DNA from: Paracoccidioides lutzii Pb01
Taxonomy: Eukaryota > Ascomycota > Eurotiomycetes > Onygenales > Ajellomycetaceae
Direction of reading: 5' to 3'
Length of the DNA stretch: 64,000 nt
Assembly (NCBI RefSeq): GCF_000150705.2
Contig: NW_015440966.1
Location: 186,001 to 250,000 of the forward strand
Shown: piece after piece, positions 21,875 to 35,200 of the stretch
Layout: each line of letters starts with the position of its first letter
Numbering within the stretch: position 1 is the stretch's first letter
Position numbers and translations under genes: made by a program
Notes under the pieces: generated by a model
Seen by the model: the letters and a program-made list of their open reading frames with translations, nothing else
What the model was told of the DNA's origin: nothing
Databases searched by the model: none

Positions 21875-24800
21875 TCATGATGTTGTGGCCCCTAGCGATT
21901 CAGATACCTTGGTCGCCCGTTGATTGAATGGCGGTCTTGCCGGCCTCGAGCTCGAGCTTGAGCCACTCCTCTCTTCATCCGATTGGCTAGAACTATCATC
22001 CCCACCTACTGTAGATGCGCTCCGTAGCCGTTGGGCACGATCCTGTAATACCTGCGCCTCTGCAGCTGCTTTTTGCGCGCGAATCTGCTTTCGCCACATG
22101 CTCGCGTATTTTCCCTTTAGGTTAAGGAGCTGTTCATGAGTTCCGCTTTCGGCCACTTGCCCGTTGTGTAACACAAGGATCTGGTCAGCTGTCGTTATCG
22201 TACTTAGGCGATGCGCGATAACTAGCATTGTGCGCCCTTTGGATAATGTCGACAACGCCCTTTGAATGTGCTCTTCGGTTTCAGTGTCAAGGGCAGCAGT
22301 AGCCTCGTCGAGGAGAATTATTCGGGGGTCCTTGAGAATTGTGCGGGCAATAGCCACACGCTGTTTTTCTCCACCACTCAAACGCAGACCCCGTTCTCCA
22401 ACTTTCGTTTGATATCCATCTGGGAATGCAAGAATCTTATCATGAATACTCGCTGCCCGACATGCATCGTAAACTTCGTCATCCGTGGCAGACGGGTTTG
22501 CGTACTTGAGATTATACATCAATGTTTCGTTGAAAAGAACTGTGTCTTGAGGAACAACACCAATATGTCGACGGAGAGAATCAATCGTTAGGTCCTCAAC
22601 TTTGTGGCCGTCAATGAGAATATCACCGTTGGTGGCATTGTAGAACCTAAACAACAGCCGGAACACGGTTGATTTCCCCCCGCCAGACTCACCAACTAGC
22701 GCTGTGGTTGTTCCAGGATGGCAATGGAAACTTAGCCCGTTCAATGCAGGTTTGCGAGGATCATATGCAAACTCCACGTTGTCAAAGACAATATCGCCTT
22801 TGCAGCGTGGAAGTTCACTCGTGTTCGGGCCATCAACAACGGTTGGCTGTTCGCGGAAGAGTTCCAGCATCCGCTCCGAATTTATCAACGCAGATTGGAT
22901 AGACCGGAAAAATGTCCCAAAGAAATTAAGTGGTCCCTGAAGCTGTGCCATATAGGTCAATAAGGCAACGAACTTGCCAACCTTTTGTTCGCCTGTTGCA
23001 ACTTGATATGCAGCAAGGAAACATGTCACTAGCAGCCCAAACATGAAAACGGTATTCTGGCATGTATTTAACAAGTTCAGCGAGAACAACACATGATACT
23101 CAGCCCTTTGAAAATCGGAAACCGCTCCGCGATATCGTTTGAATTCGTACTGCTCCGCGTTGAAATACTTCACGGTTTCGTAAGACACCATCGAATCGTT
23201 TCTGAAGAAAATGACGTGTTGCGTTCAGTTAGCCAATACAAAAAATTATCAGATCGAATTCGTAAAAACTCAAGTATGGACTTACTTCACAGCATCTTCC
23301 TGTCTACTTGCATTGACCATTTGACGACGGATTGAAGCTCTCCATTGCGCCATGCGAATTGTAACGTAGAGGTAGATGAAAGTGACAATGGCAACGACCA
23401 GGGCATAGTAAACGTCGAATACGATCCAGAAATAACCCACAGCGACGCAGAGATCGATCAGCATAGGGACAACCTGGAATGTAACTTGCTCGAGGAACGT
23501 GTTGATAGAACTGCCTTTGCTCAAGGCAGACAACACCTCGCCGGTCTTTTTCCCCAGGTGGAATTCAAGGCTCAGGCTGTGGACATGCTCAAAAGCCGCA
23601 GTTGAAAGTTCCATGTACGAATACTGTCCAACAGGAATCCATAAAATGGAACGCAAAGAACCGATTAGGCCTTGGCTTCCCTGTAGCCAGCGGTAAAAGA
23701 CATAGAGGCAGATACCACCCCACGGAAAGTAGAATCTACCTCCATCCTCTCTGGAAAGAACATTGGTTATTTCACCAACCTGGTAAGGAACCAGAACATT
23801 GACCACGCGCTGGAGGACGACCAACAAAAAACAGACAACGACCACCAGCTGCAAGCGTGGGGACTTGGAAGGCCATAGATAAGGAAAAAACAGGGAATAG
23901 CCACTGAGATATTCCCACCAACTCGTTGACGGCACAGTAGTTGGTCTTACCCAGGCGTCCTCAACTGGTTTAGAATCGTGGTTGTGCTTAGAGTTTGTAG
24001 AAGATGTGTGGTAGCCATCGCCATCACCATTCATGTCGTTATGATGGCCATTTAGGAGTCTGGTTGTCTCTGAAGCTTCCCCGGAAGCGAAATGAGCCGC
24101 AGCCTTACGACGACGGCTTTCCCATCCAATGGAATTCAGGGCATAGAAAACCACAATGGTAAGCAGAGCAAGAAGTCTCACTGCAGCAATGACTACTTCC
24201 AGTGATTCCCAGCCAGTGATAGTTTTCCTCAACGGACCACCGATAAGGTCCCCTACAACTGGCTCATGGTGAGGGGAGGTATAGAGGGTTAGGGAACAGA
24301 CAAATATTATTAATTCCAGTGGTACAGACAAGACCCATGGGACTAGCTGAGCGACAGTCGGGGAGGGAGTTGTATCCACCAGAGAGATCAGGATTAGGGT
24401 GTATGTGAAGAAAGAGGAGACGACGTAAATCTAGAAATCATCACCAATGTAAGAAATATAAGTAATCAAAAGGACATGGGGGGAAAAAATTTAAAGGAAA
24501 TAAACAGAGGTGGAAATTCTCACCACTGTGGACTGGCCGCACCACCAGTGCATTTCCCGGAACAGAATGACTTGGAGGATAATAACCGTTGCATCAGCAA
24601 CAAGAGTGAGCAAAATGCCCACTGAGAGCCATTTGAATGCTGATTTAGCATTTGGTGAGAAATCAGGCGTAGAGGGAGATAGTACAGCCTTACTCCGCAT
24701 ACGCTTCGGTAGCGGTCGACCCCCAGGACCTGTTTGTACGGCTGTCTGGAGGGCAGGTATTTTCCTAGCAGATATTATGGAGTGGGACAAGAACGATATG

Positions 24801-24919
24801 AGAAAGGCGACAAAGATTATGGCCGGAGACAGCGTTCTTGTGGAATCGAGAATCTTTCTCATCGCCCCGTGAGATAACGAAAACACGCCGCCATCTTCTG
24901 CATTGCCTGTGATATCCAT
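21875..24919 (-). CDS. Hmt1-like vacuolar ABC half-transporter (ABCB/ATM-HMT type)
   Basis: Exons 24,919-24,524, 24,430-23,286 and 23,201-21,875 join in phase (introns GTGAGA..TAG and GTAAGT..CAG) to give 955 residues. The layout is an N-terminal set of extra membrane segments, a six-helix ABC exporter domain (about residues 360-640) and one nucleotide-binding domain. That domain has Walker A GESGGGKST (684-692), signature LSGGEKQ (788-794), Walker B IILLDEA (808-814) and an H-loop His at about 844. The TVKYFNAEQYE segment just before the last helices is typical of the Hmt1/ABCB6/Atm1 group. The N-terminal extension points to Hmt1, which moves phytochelatin-metal or glutathione conjugates into the vacuole, rather than mitochondrial Atm1. 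The start is the first ATG in frame; the frame stays open about 50 nt upstream of it, so an earlier exon cannot be excluded. Confidence 0.9.
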
Positions 24920-26120
24920 CCTGCCTCCAGCAGCAATTCCCAATTCTAAGCCCGCACAGAAAGGAAGTAAACACCACCACGTTTAATCCGCTTCCATGAC
25001 AAGACCGCTACGGGTTAGTGGATATGACAATCCGCAGAAATGACCGCGTATATAAGATATATGGGGCTGAGTAAAAGAGAGAGAGAGAGATCTGGTCGAA
25101 TGGGGTAAAGAGCAGGAGTACGGAAGACGATTTGTCGGCGGAGGGACAGGAGAGTAAGCGAAATTGGTTGAGATAGCCGGAAATTTTTATTTCTTTTCTT
25201 TTCTTATCTTTTCTCTTTTCTTCTTTTTGTTTTAGCTGGAGAGACGACCTAGAGGATCTATGGGGTTCGAAGAAGTAGAGGTAGAATTGAGGGAGAAAAG
25301 GAGAGAAGTGAAAGAAGTAGTGTTGAGTTAGCTCCAAAGCAAAACGATGTGTCAGCCAGCCAAGAAGGGGAATTGGGCAAAGGTGCCGAAAGCGGCAAAC
25401 AAGTGAATGGAGGAAGGAGCGAGCCAACAGAGTGCCGAGCCCCGGGAAACTGCAGGCGCGGGCTGCTGCGGGAGTAGAAAAGGAAGGACGGGAAGACAAG
25501 GAAGGAGGGGAGGAGGGGAGGCGGGAAGGAGGGAACGGAAGGTCCTAGGGGAACCAGCAAAGCAGGCAGTCTTAGGTTATAGGACTAGCCGTTCTCCGCA
25601 GATCCAGGGGAAGGGGATGGGGATGGGCGGGACAGGCGGAAATCGAAGACGGGGTGGGCATATATCGAGAGCTTTGGTAGGGGAGGGAGTAAGGGTGTTT
25701 TTATGGAGATGGCGGGGACAGGGGGCAATGGGGAAAAATGCAAAAAGAAAACAGAGAAGAGGAAAAGGAAATAAAAATAACAGAAAGAAGAGAAGAAGAA
25801 GCGCTCGGGAAGGAAGATTGGGGAGTGGGCGTGTTGTGGCGGGTGAAAACTAAGGTAAGGGTTCGATCTATGGGATGAGATCAACGGCACGGGACCTGCG
25901 CAGAGGCGAAAAGAAAAAAAAATAAATAAATAAAAAAATAAATAAAAATTAAAATTAAAATTAAAAAAAACAAAATATTATAATAAAAAAATAAAAATAA
26001 CAATAAAATAGGAAAGGAAAAAAAGAACAATGAAAAAAGAAAGAAAGAAATTTTTTTAATAATAAAGATAAATAATAGCAGTCAAAGGGAAATTTATTAA
26101 AAAAAAAAAAAAAAGGCCGA
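24920..26120. other. Upstream region of the ABC transporter gene, purine/pyrimidine-skewed
   Basis: The plus strand is very purine-rich, so the transporter's leader is CT-rich, the usual look of a fungal 5' untranslated region. A (GA)n run is at 25,077-25,089. From about 25,910 to 26,115 the plus strand is mostly A with AAT/AAAT units. Long open frames here (for example 25,407-25,853) come from low complexity and are not genes. Confidence 0.45.
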
Positions 26121-29100
26121 ATATGATCAATTCACCAGTTCAATCAATCAAAAATCAATGATAACTAAACAATGGGTTTACCTTTTTTTGTATTTTTTTT
26201 TTGTAACCCCCTTGTTCTTCTGATTATTCTACCCGTTGTCCCGTTCCCTTGGCTTTGCTTCCCTTCCCTGGTCTTCCCTAGCCAACCAACCACCAATCCC
26301 CGGGTTCCGGCGCAGCTATTCGTCAGGCGGCGTCTCTCGTCTGTTTTGCAGAACAAAATCTTGACAAGTCGGTGAGCTCAAGCTTGGGAAGCTATATAGG
26401 GCGGTGAGGCTGCCGGGGGGTCGTGGTTGGTCCCTAGGGCGTCTTGCAGAATAACTAAGATGTCTCTCGCCAATGACGCGCCAGCCGGAGAGATACGGAT
26501 TCCTTGGGCTACAGAGGGGGGGGGGTTAGGATAGGGTAGGGGGGCCTAGTGGCTGCGGTAGCCGGTACCAGTTCGTGGCCTGAGGGACCGCGGTTTCCTT
26601 GTACTCGGTACCTGTGGACCTCAGAGTTCACTCGGGAAACCACCCTTTCCCAACGTGCACTTATGTCCGCCGTGCGTGGGGTTCGAGATGTCGTCAGGAA
26701 GGGAAAATAAGAGAAGTGCACGTCGTAAGTGACAGCTGTTCGTGATAGAACTGGGGGTGAGTGACGTCGAAGTGTCCCCTGGTCACCAGAACAGATAATC
26801 AAGTCCTGAAATCTGTCGAAGCAGGTGGCGGGTTCAACAGGCAACTATGTTGTTCACTTCCACTGCTATTGCACATGAGAGGGAGTTTATGGGTCGGATC
26901 GGGGGGCGGGGGGGGGCTGTTTAGCAGTGATCGCGGTTGAAGAACGATGAAGCTAGATATTTGAAAATAATGTGGACATTCGTTTTCGCTTGTGTATACA
27001 CCATGGAACATAATGAGTACAAGCGCTCTGCTTTTATATACACCTCAGAGACTATCTTTCAAAACTTCACTACTACTGCAGCACCTGGAGCAGTCGTCAC
27101 TTCACTTCCCACACACCAACCCTTCCTCTCTCACCCCCCAAACTTTGCTTTTGTGTCGATTGTGTACCGTCTGAGCAATTTCTTCCCAGATCGTGTACGG
27201 CTTTGTTGTCCAGGACGGGATGGGTATGTCCGCGAGCCATCGTTGTCGGAATATATCTCCACTCCCCTCGCTTACCGGCTATAACCTCGTGCATGCAGAC
27301 GAGTCTATTTTCACAGCAATGCTTTAGTTGTCTTTCTATTTATTTTTAATTTTTTTTCTCCATCCCGCTCGTGGCTGCCACGGTCGATCTCGCATAGTTA
27401 GGCATGTTACTCTGAGAGTACCGGACTTGAGTGACGATGGTCCACGGATGGTAAGAAAAAAAAAAAAAAAAAAAAAAAAGGAAAAAAAAAAATATTCTCC
27501 CTTCGTGTCAATACAATGCATCATCTTGCATTAGCTAACAGTACGCTTATGGAAAGTGATGTCAGGAGGCCGGCAACTTTATGGAAGAGGCGTAATTTGA
27601 AAGCATTTGATCAATCACCGACAACTAGACACAAGGAATATCGGTGTTGCATGAGGTGAATTCATCATTCGCCACTTTGCTCGTGATATGGGTTTTTTTT
27701 TTTTTTTTTTTTTTTTTTTTCAGGATTGGCTGTGGCCAATGTGGCCTTTTTGGGCCCCTTTCGTCGTCCTGCCCTGCTGTTACTAACCCGCCTGCAGCTT
27801 GCAAAAGCGGAAATTGATCATCGCCGGGATTTCACCCAGAAATGAAAAAGTACAATTTAAAGACATTGGACATTGTCGCTCTTCTCCAGTGATGCCCAAA
27901 AGGCGAGACTCACAGCTCGAGTTATCATTTATATAAAGCATACTGGCAGACCAAAAGATAAATAAAAGCGTCTCAAGCACCAGAGGAGTATAAATATGAA
28001 ACTCTGCGCAACTGGCCAGAGCTTCTGAAACACAAACTACCCACCAAAGCGGTAAATAGAAGGAGATATACATAGTCATTGGGCACGAATCGGCAGTGCC
28101 CAAACCCTCCTTCCCTCTTGCAAGTATGTACATGGCAATAAGAAAGGAAAAAGTCCAGAACTCCACGCTTGACTACAAGAGTACAACAGATCGAGAGGCT
28201 CACACGCACTAGGGAGGAGTAGAAGTGGTGGAGACTGCAGACTGCAGAGCCAAGTGTTAAAATATTATATTATTTTTATTTTGTTAAAACACTATGTTAT
28301 TCTTTCTATCCCATTCCAACAAATCAAGCTGCAGAAATATAAAAGGAAGTAAAATAAATCTAACCCTCCTAAAAAGACGCCAAGTCCAAAATAAAATAAA
28401 ATAAATATCAACCTTAACAATGCAACAACTCCCCCCCATACAAATGCATGCTGACAAGTCTCCAGAAACAACCTAGCCTGCTTCCAGATTTTACAAGGTC
28501 AGCTTCGTGTGACTCGGTGAGTCGCTGGCGATGATCTGTGGAGCCGGGGTTTGGGTCTGGTTCTCAAGGTCCCCCTTGGCGCTTGTTGAATGCTGGCCTG
28601 GCTTGTTCTGATGTCTCGGGTGCCGGACTTTGGTATGCATTTGTTTCTTCTTCATTTTTTATTTTTTATTTAGCAGAAACGGCCGCGATTAGGGGCGTTT
28701 TTTTTAAAAAAAAAATTAAAAAAATAAAAAAATAAAATAAATATTAGTTAGGTACCTTTTCGACTTTTCTTTAGTTGGTTACTGGGCTGATTGGCAAGAC
28801 CCGACTTGACAGCAACTGAATGGATTTGTTTTTCATTTTTTTCTTTGCCTTTTTTTTATTTCTTTTTCTTTTTCTTTTTCTTTTCTTTTTTTATTTTTTT
28901 TTTATTTATTTTTTATTATTTTTTTTTTGCTTCTTACTCCCATGGCATGAAGATTGCGTCCCGGCAATCCTTCCTGGACGCATCATATTTTTGTTTCTTT
29001 GGAAGTCCATCTGGTTCTTGCCACCTTCAAAGATCTTTCTGGTGTTGCTCTCCTTATTTCATTAATTTCGGTTGTTTGCCTAACTTTCTTGCAAAGGGGG

Positions 29101-32100
29101 AATTAAATATGTTTGAAGGGCCCTGGGCGGAAGTTTATTATAGTTTGTTTTCTGGCGGATGACAGCATCGGTCTACTACCAACTACGGAGTACGACTACT
29201 ACACGCTACTACTGACTGACAAAGGGGTTAAGGAAGCATTATTTTCTCACGCGACCACTTGCTTTTTATTCGTCATCATCATTAGCTAACTAACTAGTTA
29301 GCGATATAACTCCAGAGGGAAGGTTGGTAGTTATCCAATTGTGTTAGCGTCCACCACGAAAAAACTACGGCGTAAAAGGACAACAGGTTCGAAATACAAC
29401 TATGACGGAATAGCTATATGTTGATTGATTTGTGGAGGACAGTGCCGTAATCAGCACTGAAACCTGCGTTGCCAGCAGGTCGAGAAGGGATTTGAGAGAC
29501 GTCACTTGTTTGCTCTTCTCCTGGTAAGGATTCAAAACGACCATTGAAAGAGGCTTACCTTTCATCTATCGAGGTAGATTATCCAATAGGCATCGACCTA
29601 TTTACGCCAAGATATTTGTTACCATATTCTACCTAACAGATTTGTAGACAGAAATACATTTCCTTCACTGACAAGAAATTTGGGGAACATTCCTCTTACA
29701 GGTTTGCTGGGTTAAGAGGAGGAGTGTGAAGAATTCTCAGAAGATGAATAAAACTACGGCTTGTCTAGCTGAGTATATTTGACTTTCATTCTTAGTCCCT
29801 TAGGAGACGGAAAGGACAGACTTAAACGCTTTCAACTGTCTAAGCTCTTAATTTCTGAGACTTCCATAGCTTAACGATATATCTCCCACAGTCTCTTCTT
29901 TTTCATCAAATAACCTGTTATCTATTCCCAAGATCTGCGAGCCTATCCCTCTGTTGCCAACAATGTCAAAGCCCTCCTAATATTCAGGAGTCCTCACCGC
30001 TCAAACTAGGATGAACCCCCAAGCCAATAGGCACCACTAAGCTAGTATGCATCCGGGGAATCTTCTGCATAAACGAGATCTGAGGATACTGAAAGTAAAA
30101 ATATCTGGAATCAAACCCAAAGGTCTAAAGATGGACTTCGAGCTGCTGCGCTAAGGGGACCCGAAATCTGGGGCGGAGAAATTCACGAGATAAAGGCCAG
30201 GTACGTACTTCCTATTATTGTTGGAACGACAGCACACCTTAGTATGAAAAGGATACAAAATACTTTTCGAAGAGAATCGAGACAATGACATAAATATTGT
30301 TAGCCTGTCTGGACCGGTTGTTACACTCCGCCTGCTACACGTGATCTAGATAGCTGGTGTACAGCCTAGCTAGCCTCTCCTCTCGGAGCAGAGAATGAAG
30401 GGACGAAGGTGATATTCGTCATTAAATACCTCACCTCAACACACCTGAAGATGTGCGTACGGTGATGTCAATATCTTAAAAAAGAAAAAAAAAAAAAAAA
30501 AAAGGGGGGGGGGGGGGGGGGGTTTGATCAATTTGGGTTCAACAAGAGGTTCTAAATACAAAATGCCCTCAGTGTTAGAAATAGTGGAAGTGGAGTACTC
30601 TCATCTTATCTGATATTTGGGTATTTGCGAACACTTCGGCAATAATGTGGCTCACATCGTCCCGAAAACCCTCCGCTCTGAAGAGGGACTACGCTGTCGG
30701 ATCCTAGAAACGTCCTCACACTTAGTGAACTGTGGGCTGGAGAAGCATAGTGGGGGAGGGGATTCAGCTGGGAAGGTAACCATCGATAGTCGATCATTCC
30801 AGGTATTGAGGTCATGCTTTCTGACTGCTGCGAACAGATTCCCAGTTCAGTGACAACAAAAACGCTAAACTAGTGCTATTATTAATTCAGCAAATCACTG
30901 GTTAACTAGTTAACTAATAATACTTTCATCAAATACTCCATTCCGCACCTCCAAAGCAAACAACAGGGGAGGGTACGGATTAGGGCCGAGAGAAAACAAA
31001 ATACAAAAAGGGGAACCATGTGTGTAGCCCCAATAACCCATGGAGTCTATATTACTTGGGACGATCAACATTAATAGTCGTTAATGGTTACCCTGCTCGT
31101 GCCGGGAAACATCGGGTCATCTTTCTATCCCGGAAGATTTTGCAGGAGCCTTTGGAGCATACCATACGCTGCAACGGCGCACAGTATCCGGTTCAACGTG
31201 GCGGGTGCAAATCCATGACCTTGTAGGAGGCGGGAATGATCCTTGTTTCGTCTTGATGATTCACATGGATGCTGCGCCAGGGTGGCTGTTATTCAAAGCA
31301 CTGACGACGGGGTAGTTAAGAGGAGAGCGGCGAAATGCTTAGGGGGCAGGAAAGGAGATGAGAGTTACAGCAGTAGTTAATAGGAGGGTTTGTCACCAGG
31401 CGAGATTCCGATGTTTGCAATGCAGGGCCCGTTGTAGGCGATCGCCAGGCCGAATTCTGATTGTGGTTCTGTAGTTGTACTTTTCAATGGCTTTCTATAT
31501 TTTTGTAAAAATACGTGTTTTCTTCAGAGGCATCAGTTCATTTTTCCCCGCTGCAGAGATAGATAGATACAATTTCCTGACGGAGTTTCATTCAGAAAGG
31601 TGTGTTTGCCCTGGACTTCGGATCCCCTCACAGATGAAAAGCGGATAGCTCTATTAACTATGCAAGAACCATATCGCAACATAATTCTAGAACATGTCTT
31701 AAATCTTCACATCCACTTACTTTGGCGTGTTGCTGGGTTGTTCTCCAGAAGCCGACGCTTCTGAGTCCTGATAGGGCAGATGTTGGCCGTGGTTTGGCTG
31801 GCGATCAGTGTTTGGTGTGTGGAGTTCGACGGTTGGTCTTGGCTTGGCGCAATCTGGGTCCTTCCAAAGTTCGCTACTTGACACATGCGGCAGATCAGAC
31901 ATCATCCTCGGACCTCACCATCTCAGCTGAGCAAACTACCTCCCTCCCTCCCTCCATTTCCACTTCCACTTCCACCACACCACAACAGTTTGCCACCACT
32001 TCAGGACCCCATCCGGAGCTTCAATTTAGAAGCCTAAATCTACTGAACTACTCTTCTGCCTTGTCCCTGAACGCCTCCGCCACAACTGTCACAAGACCGC

Positions 32101-32220
32101 TTGCCCTCCCCTGACCTCAACTTTGGTCTGCTGCATTCTTCCAACCCGCCCCCCATGAAACAGCAGTAGAGATGGATCAGCAGTCGTCACCAGACTGCTC
32201 AGCCTGGATCTGAGCTCAAA
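26121..32220. other. Gene-poor region with many homopolymer tracts
   Basis: About 6 kb without a frame I can support on either strand. It holds runs of A (27,455-27,479), T (27,692-27,720), mixed T/A (28,640-28,930) and the A19G19 tract at 30,485. The last 300 bp before 32,221 is CT-rich (CCTCCCTCCCTCC near 31,940) and looks like the 5' leader of RTC1. An open frame at 31,722-32,114 starts on TTG and is probably leader sequence. A non-coding RNA cannot be ruled out. Confidence 0.4.
30485..30522. repeat. A(19)G(19) junction tract
   Basis: Nineteen A are followed immediately by nineteen G on the plus strand, an all-purine tract of 38 bases with a sharp switch. The G run can form unusual structures and is likely length-variable. 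Confidence 0.85.
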
Positions 32221-35200
32221 ATGTCAGGTTTCCATCAACCCCAGTCTCAGTCCGATTCTGCTGCTGCCCCACCAACTCCATCTCATACTCCTGCCATCCC
32301 AACCCCGCCTCCTGCGCCATCACTACTTTCCCAGCGCTATGCCAACAGAGCCACAAGTGCATTTGCGCGTTTTGCGCATCCGTTCATCTATGGCTCTAGG
32401 CCGCCCAGTCCCCATCCAAGTGTGCCGCGGGAAGCGCCAGTGGTCATCCACTCTGGAGAGTCCATAGTGCTGTATGTTCCGTACTTGTCTTTTATACTTC
32501 TGCAAAAACAACGAAGCATTATTGGTTATTTTGCCGCTACTTGTACATATCTAGCTATGTGTACTATTGTCTAATGATGTTGTTATTCCAAATAGTCCTA
32601 GTTCCTCACAAACTATCGCGCTCAATACAAAACTTCCCATCGCGGCCCTTGATATTTCGCCTCAACGAACACACGCCATCGTTGCCGGGCGCGGGATCCT
32701 TAAAACAATTCGTGTAGCTCATGATATTTGCGAGGAAGAATTCGACCTTCGCGCGGCCATTTTTTCATATCACACGAGCCGCCATGTATCAACCGGTGCA
32801 TGGTCTGCAAAACGCAAGGACCAACTTGCCGTGAAGGACGTGAAGTGGTCTCATGGAGAATATGATCGCATCATCGCGACATCTGTCATGAACGGGAGTA
32901 TATTTATCTACGATCTAAACCGTCCAGGCCTTGAGCTGGGCAGGCTCCAGGAACATAATCGTCAGGTCCACAGACTAGCATTCAACCCCCATCGCGGGGC
33001 TTGGCTCCTATCTGGCAGCCAAGATGCTACGATTCGGATGTGGGATCTGCGCATATTGTCCGGGGAAAGAGGCGCGATGAACTTTGGTAGCAAAACGAGG
33101 TTCAATGGCCATAGCGAGGCTGTCAGGGATATCAGGTGGTCACCGGTTGATGGTGTTGAATTTGCAACAGCTACTGATAGTGGCGCTATCCACCGCTGGG
33201 ATGTTCGAAAGGACAACGCTCCCTTGATAAAGATCAATGCCCACGAAAAGCCTTGCTTTTCGATTGACTGGCATCCTTATGGAAAGCATGTTGTAAGTGG
33301 CAGTACCGATAAACAGGTTAAGGTGTGGGACTTTTCGTCTACAGATCGGAGACAGAAGCCATGTTTCCAGTTTCGCACCCCGCAGGCTATTCACAATGTG
33401 CGCTGGCGTCCACCTTCCTGGGGTTTGGAGAATCAAGAAAATTCAAATTGGCAGTCGACGCAAGTCATTACCAGTTATGACAACGAGGATCCGCGTATTC
33501 ATATCTGGGATTTACGTAGACCCCACATTCCATTTAAAGAGATCGATCGTTACAGAACATCACCTACCGATCTATTATGGCATTCTGGTGAACTGTTATG
33601 GACTGTGGATGTAGATGGCATTTTCACCCAAACAGATGTTGAATTTGCGCCCCAGGTGATTCAGCGTCGAAAACCTTGTTCAGTTGCATGGAGCCCAAAT
33701 GGTGATATTATCGCCATGAACTACAAACGTCCCCCAAGATCGGGATTGAACGTGAGTTTGGGTCCAGCGGAATTCTTGGGTCTTAAGACAGGAAGACTTA
33801 GCAGTGGGGACAAGGGGACAGTTAGCTTCAGCCTGACAGATGACAGTTTAGACGAATCTGTTGCTTCCTCGTTAAGAAGGAGATGGAACAAAAGCACATA
33901 TGGGAGGGGATCTAAATCACTAAACGGCACTTCACCAATATCAGAACATGGCCCAACAGTTATTTCTCTCGAGAAAGCTATTGCAGATAGTGGGGTGTTT
34001 GAGCTGAGGCAAACTGGTACTATTGGCCATATTTCCGGTGCTACGTTTGACCCAGAAATATTCAGATATTTTGCTAAACACTATGCGCCATTAATGGAGA
34101 GTGTGGATATAAAACGTCCTTCGTTTAGTCTTCTAGAGAGTCTGCGGGTCAGCTTTGATCAGAATGCGGAATGCGCAGATGACGCCTCGCTGTATAGGCT
34201 AGCTCAAACATGGAGAATCATGAAATCCGTTGTTATTCAAGAGATAGAATTTCGAATGGAGCACGCTGCGTCCGCTCCAGAGAAACAGATGGAGAACACG
34301 AAATCGAGAATGTCAGGGAATGGTAATGCTACTAACAGATCCCACAATATGGAAGAAACTGTTCCGGATAAGCTCAAGAGTCGCCTGTTCAAAGGGGTGA
34401 TAGAAACAGAAAGTCCTGCCTGCACACTGACAGATGCGGAAACTACATCGAACATGACAACTCCTCTTGCCAAGCCATTGCCGGATTCTCCTGTCGTTAG
34501 TAAAAATAAGGGGTCCAACTCCTCGGGCTCTGATTCAGACCACGAGCTTGATGACATACCACCCCTGCCGCCGTCTGTTTTAAGTTCCAGTGGAGGAGGC
34601 GCTTTCAGGCAAAAAGCAACTGAGGCTCGTGCAGAAGTTAATTCCGAACGCTTCAGTAGTAATAAACAACGCCAATCTAATGTGATTGACAGGGGCCAAG
34701 ATTCGCCCCGCAGCTTGTCACCAGATCGCATACTCAGGCGAGAATTGACTGCTTCTGATGTATTTTCCGGAAGGAGATCCGCGCCTCGTGCCATCTCAGG
34801 AAGAGCCAATTGGCGTTTGCACGATATTAGCACCTATGAAAATCACAATCTCGAAGAGGAAGACTTTGACCAGAAAGTAGAGGAGCAGAGAGCTGCTCTT
34901 CGAGATTTTAAGTCTTTCCCAAAGAGGGTTTTGTCGCTTGATCCTACGTCACATGGTCATGCTGAAGTTCCTCCCCCAGTGACCTACGCACGCCATGATT
35001 CTGCGGAAAGCTTTCCAATGTTTTCTGCTGCCACTGATAGTTCTCAAAGAACCAAATCCAACAGTGAATCATATTCGCCACAGACGAAGCCGGAGGGAAC
35101 TTCTCAAAAGAATGTTGGTGCCTGTGAATCTGCAGCTGGAAGCTCGTTGGGGAAAATAAACGAGCTTAAAAATGATTCCTTCCCGAAATCGGCCCATGAG

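Noticed and set aside
25407..25853. Open frame of 148 codons on the plus strand and its antisense partners
   Set aside because: It lies in a purine-rich leader region of the ABC transporter. The predicted proteins are Gly/Arg/Lys low-complexity with no motif.
31722..32114. Open frame of 130 codons upstream of RTC1
   Set aside because: It starts on TTG, has Ser/Thr low complexity, and falls in the CT-rich leader of RTC1.
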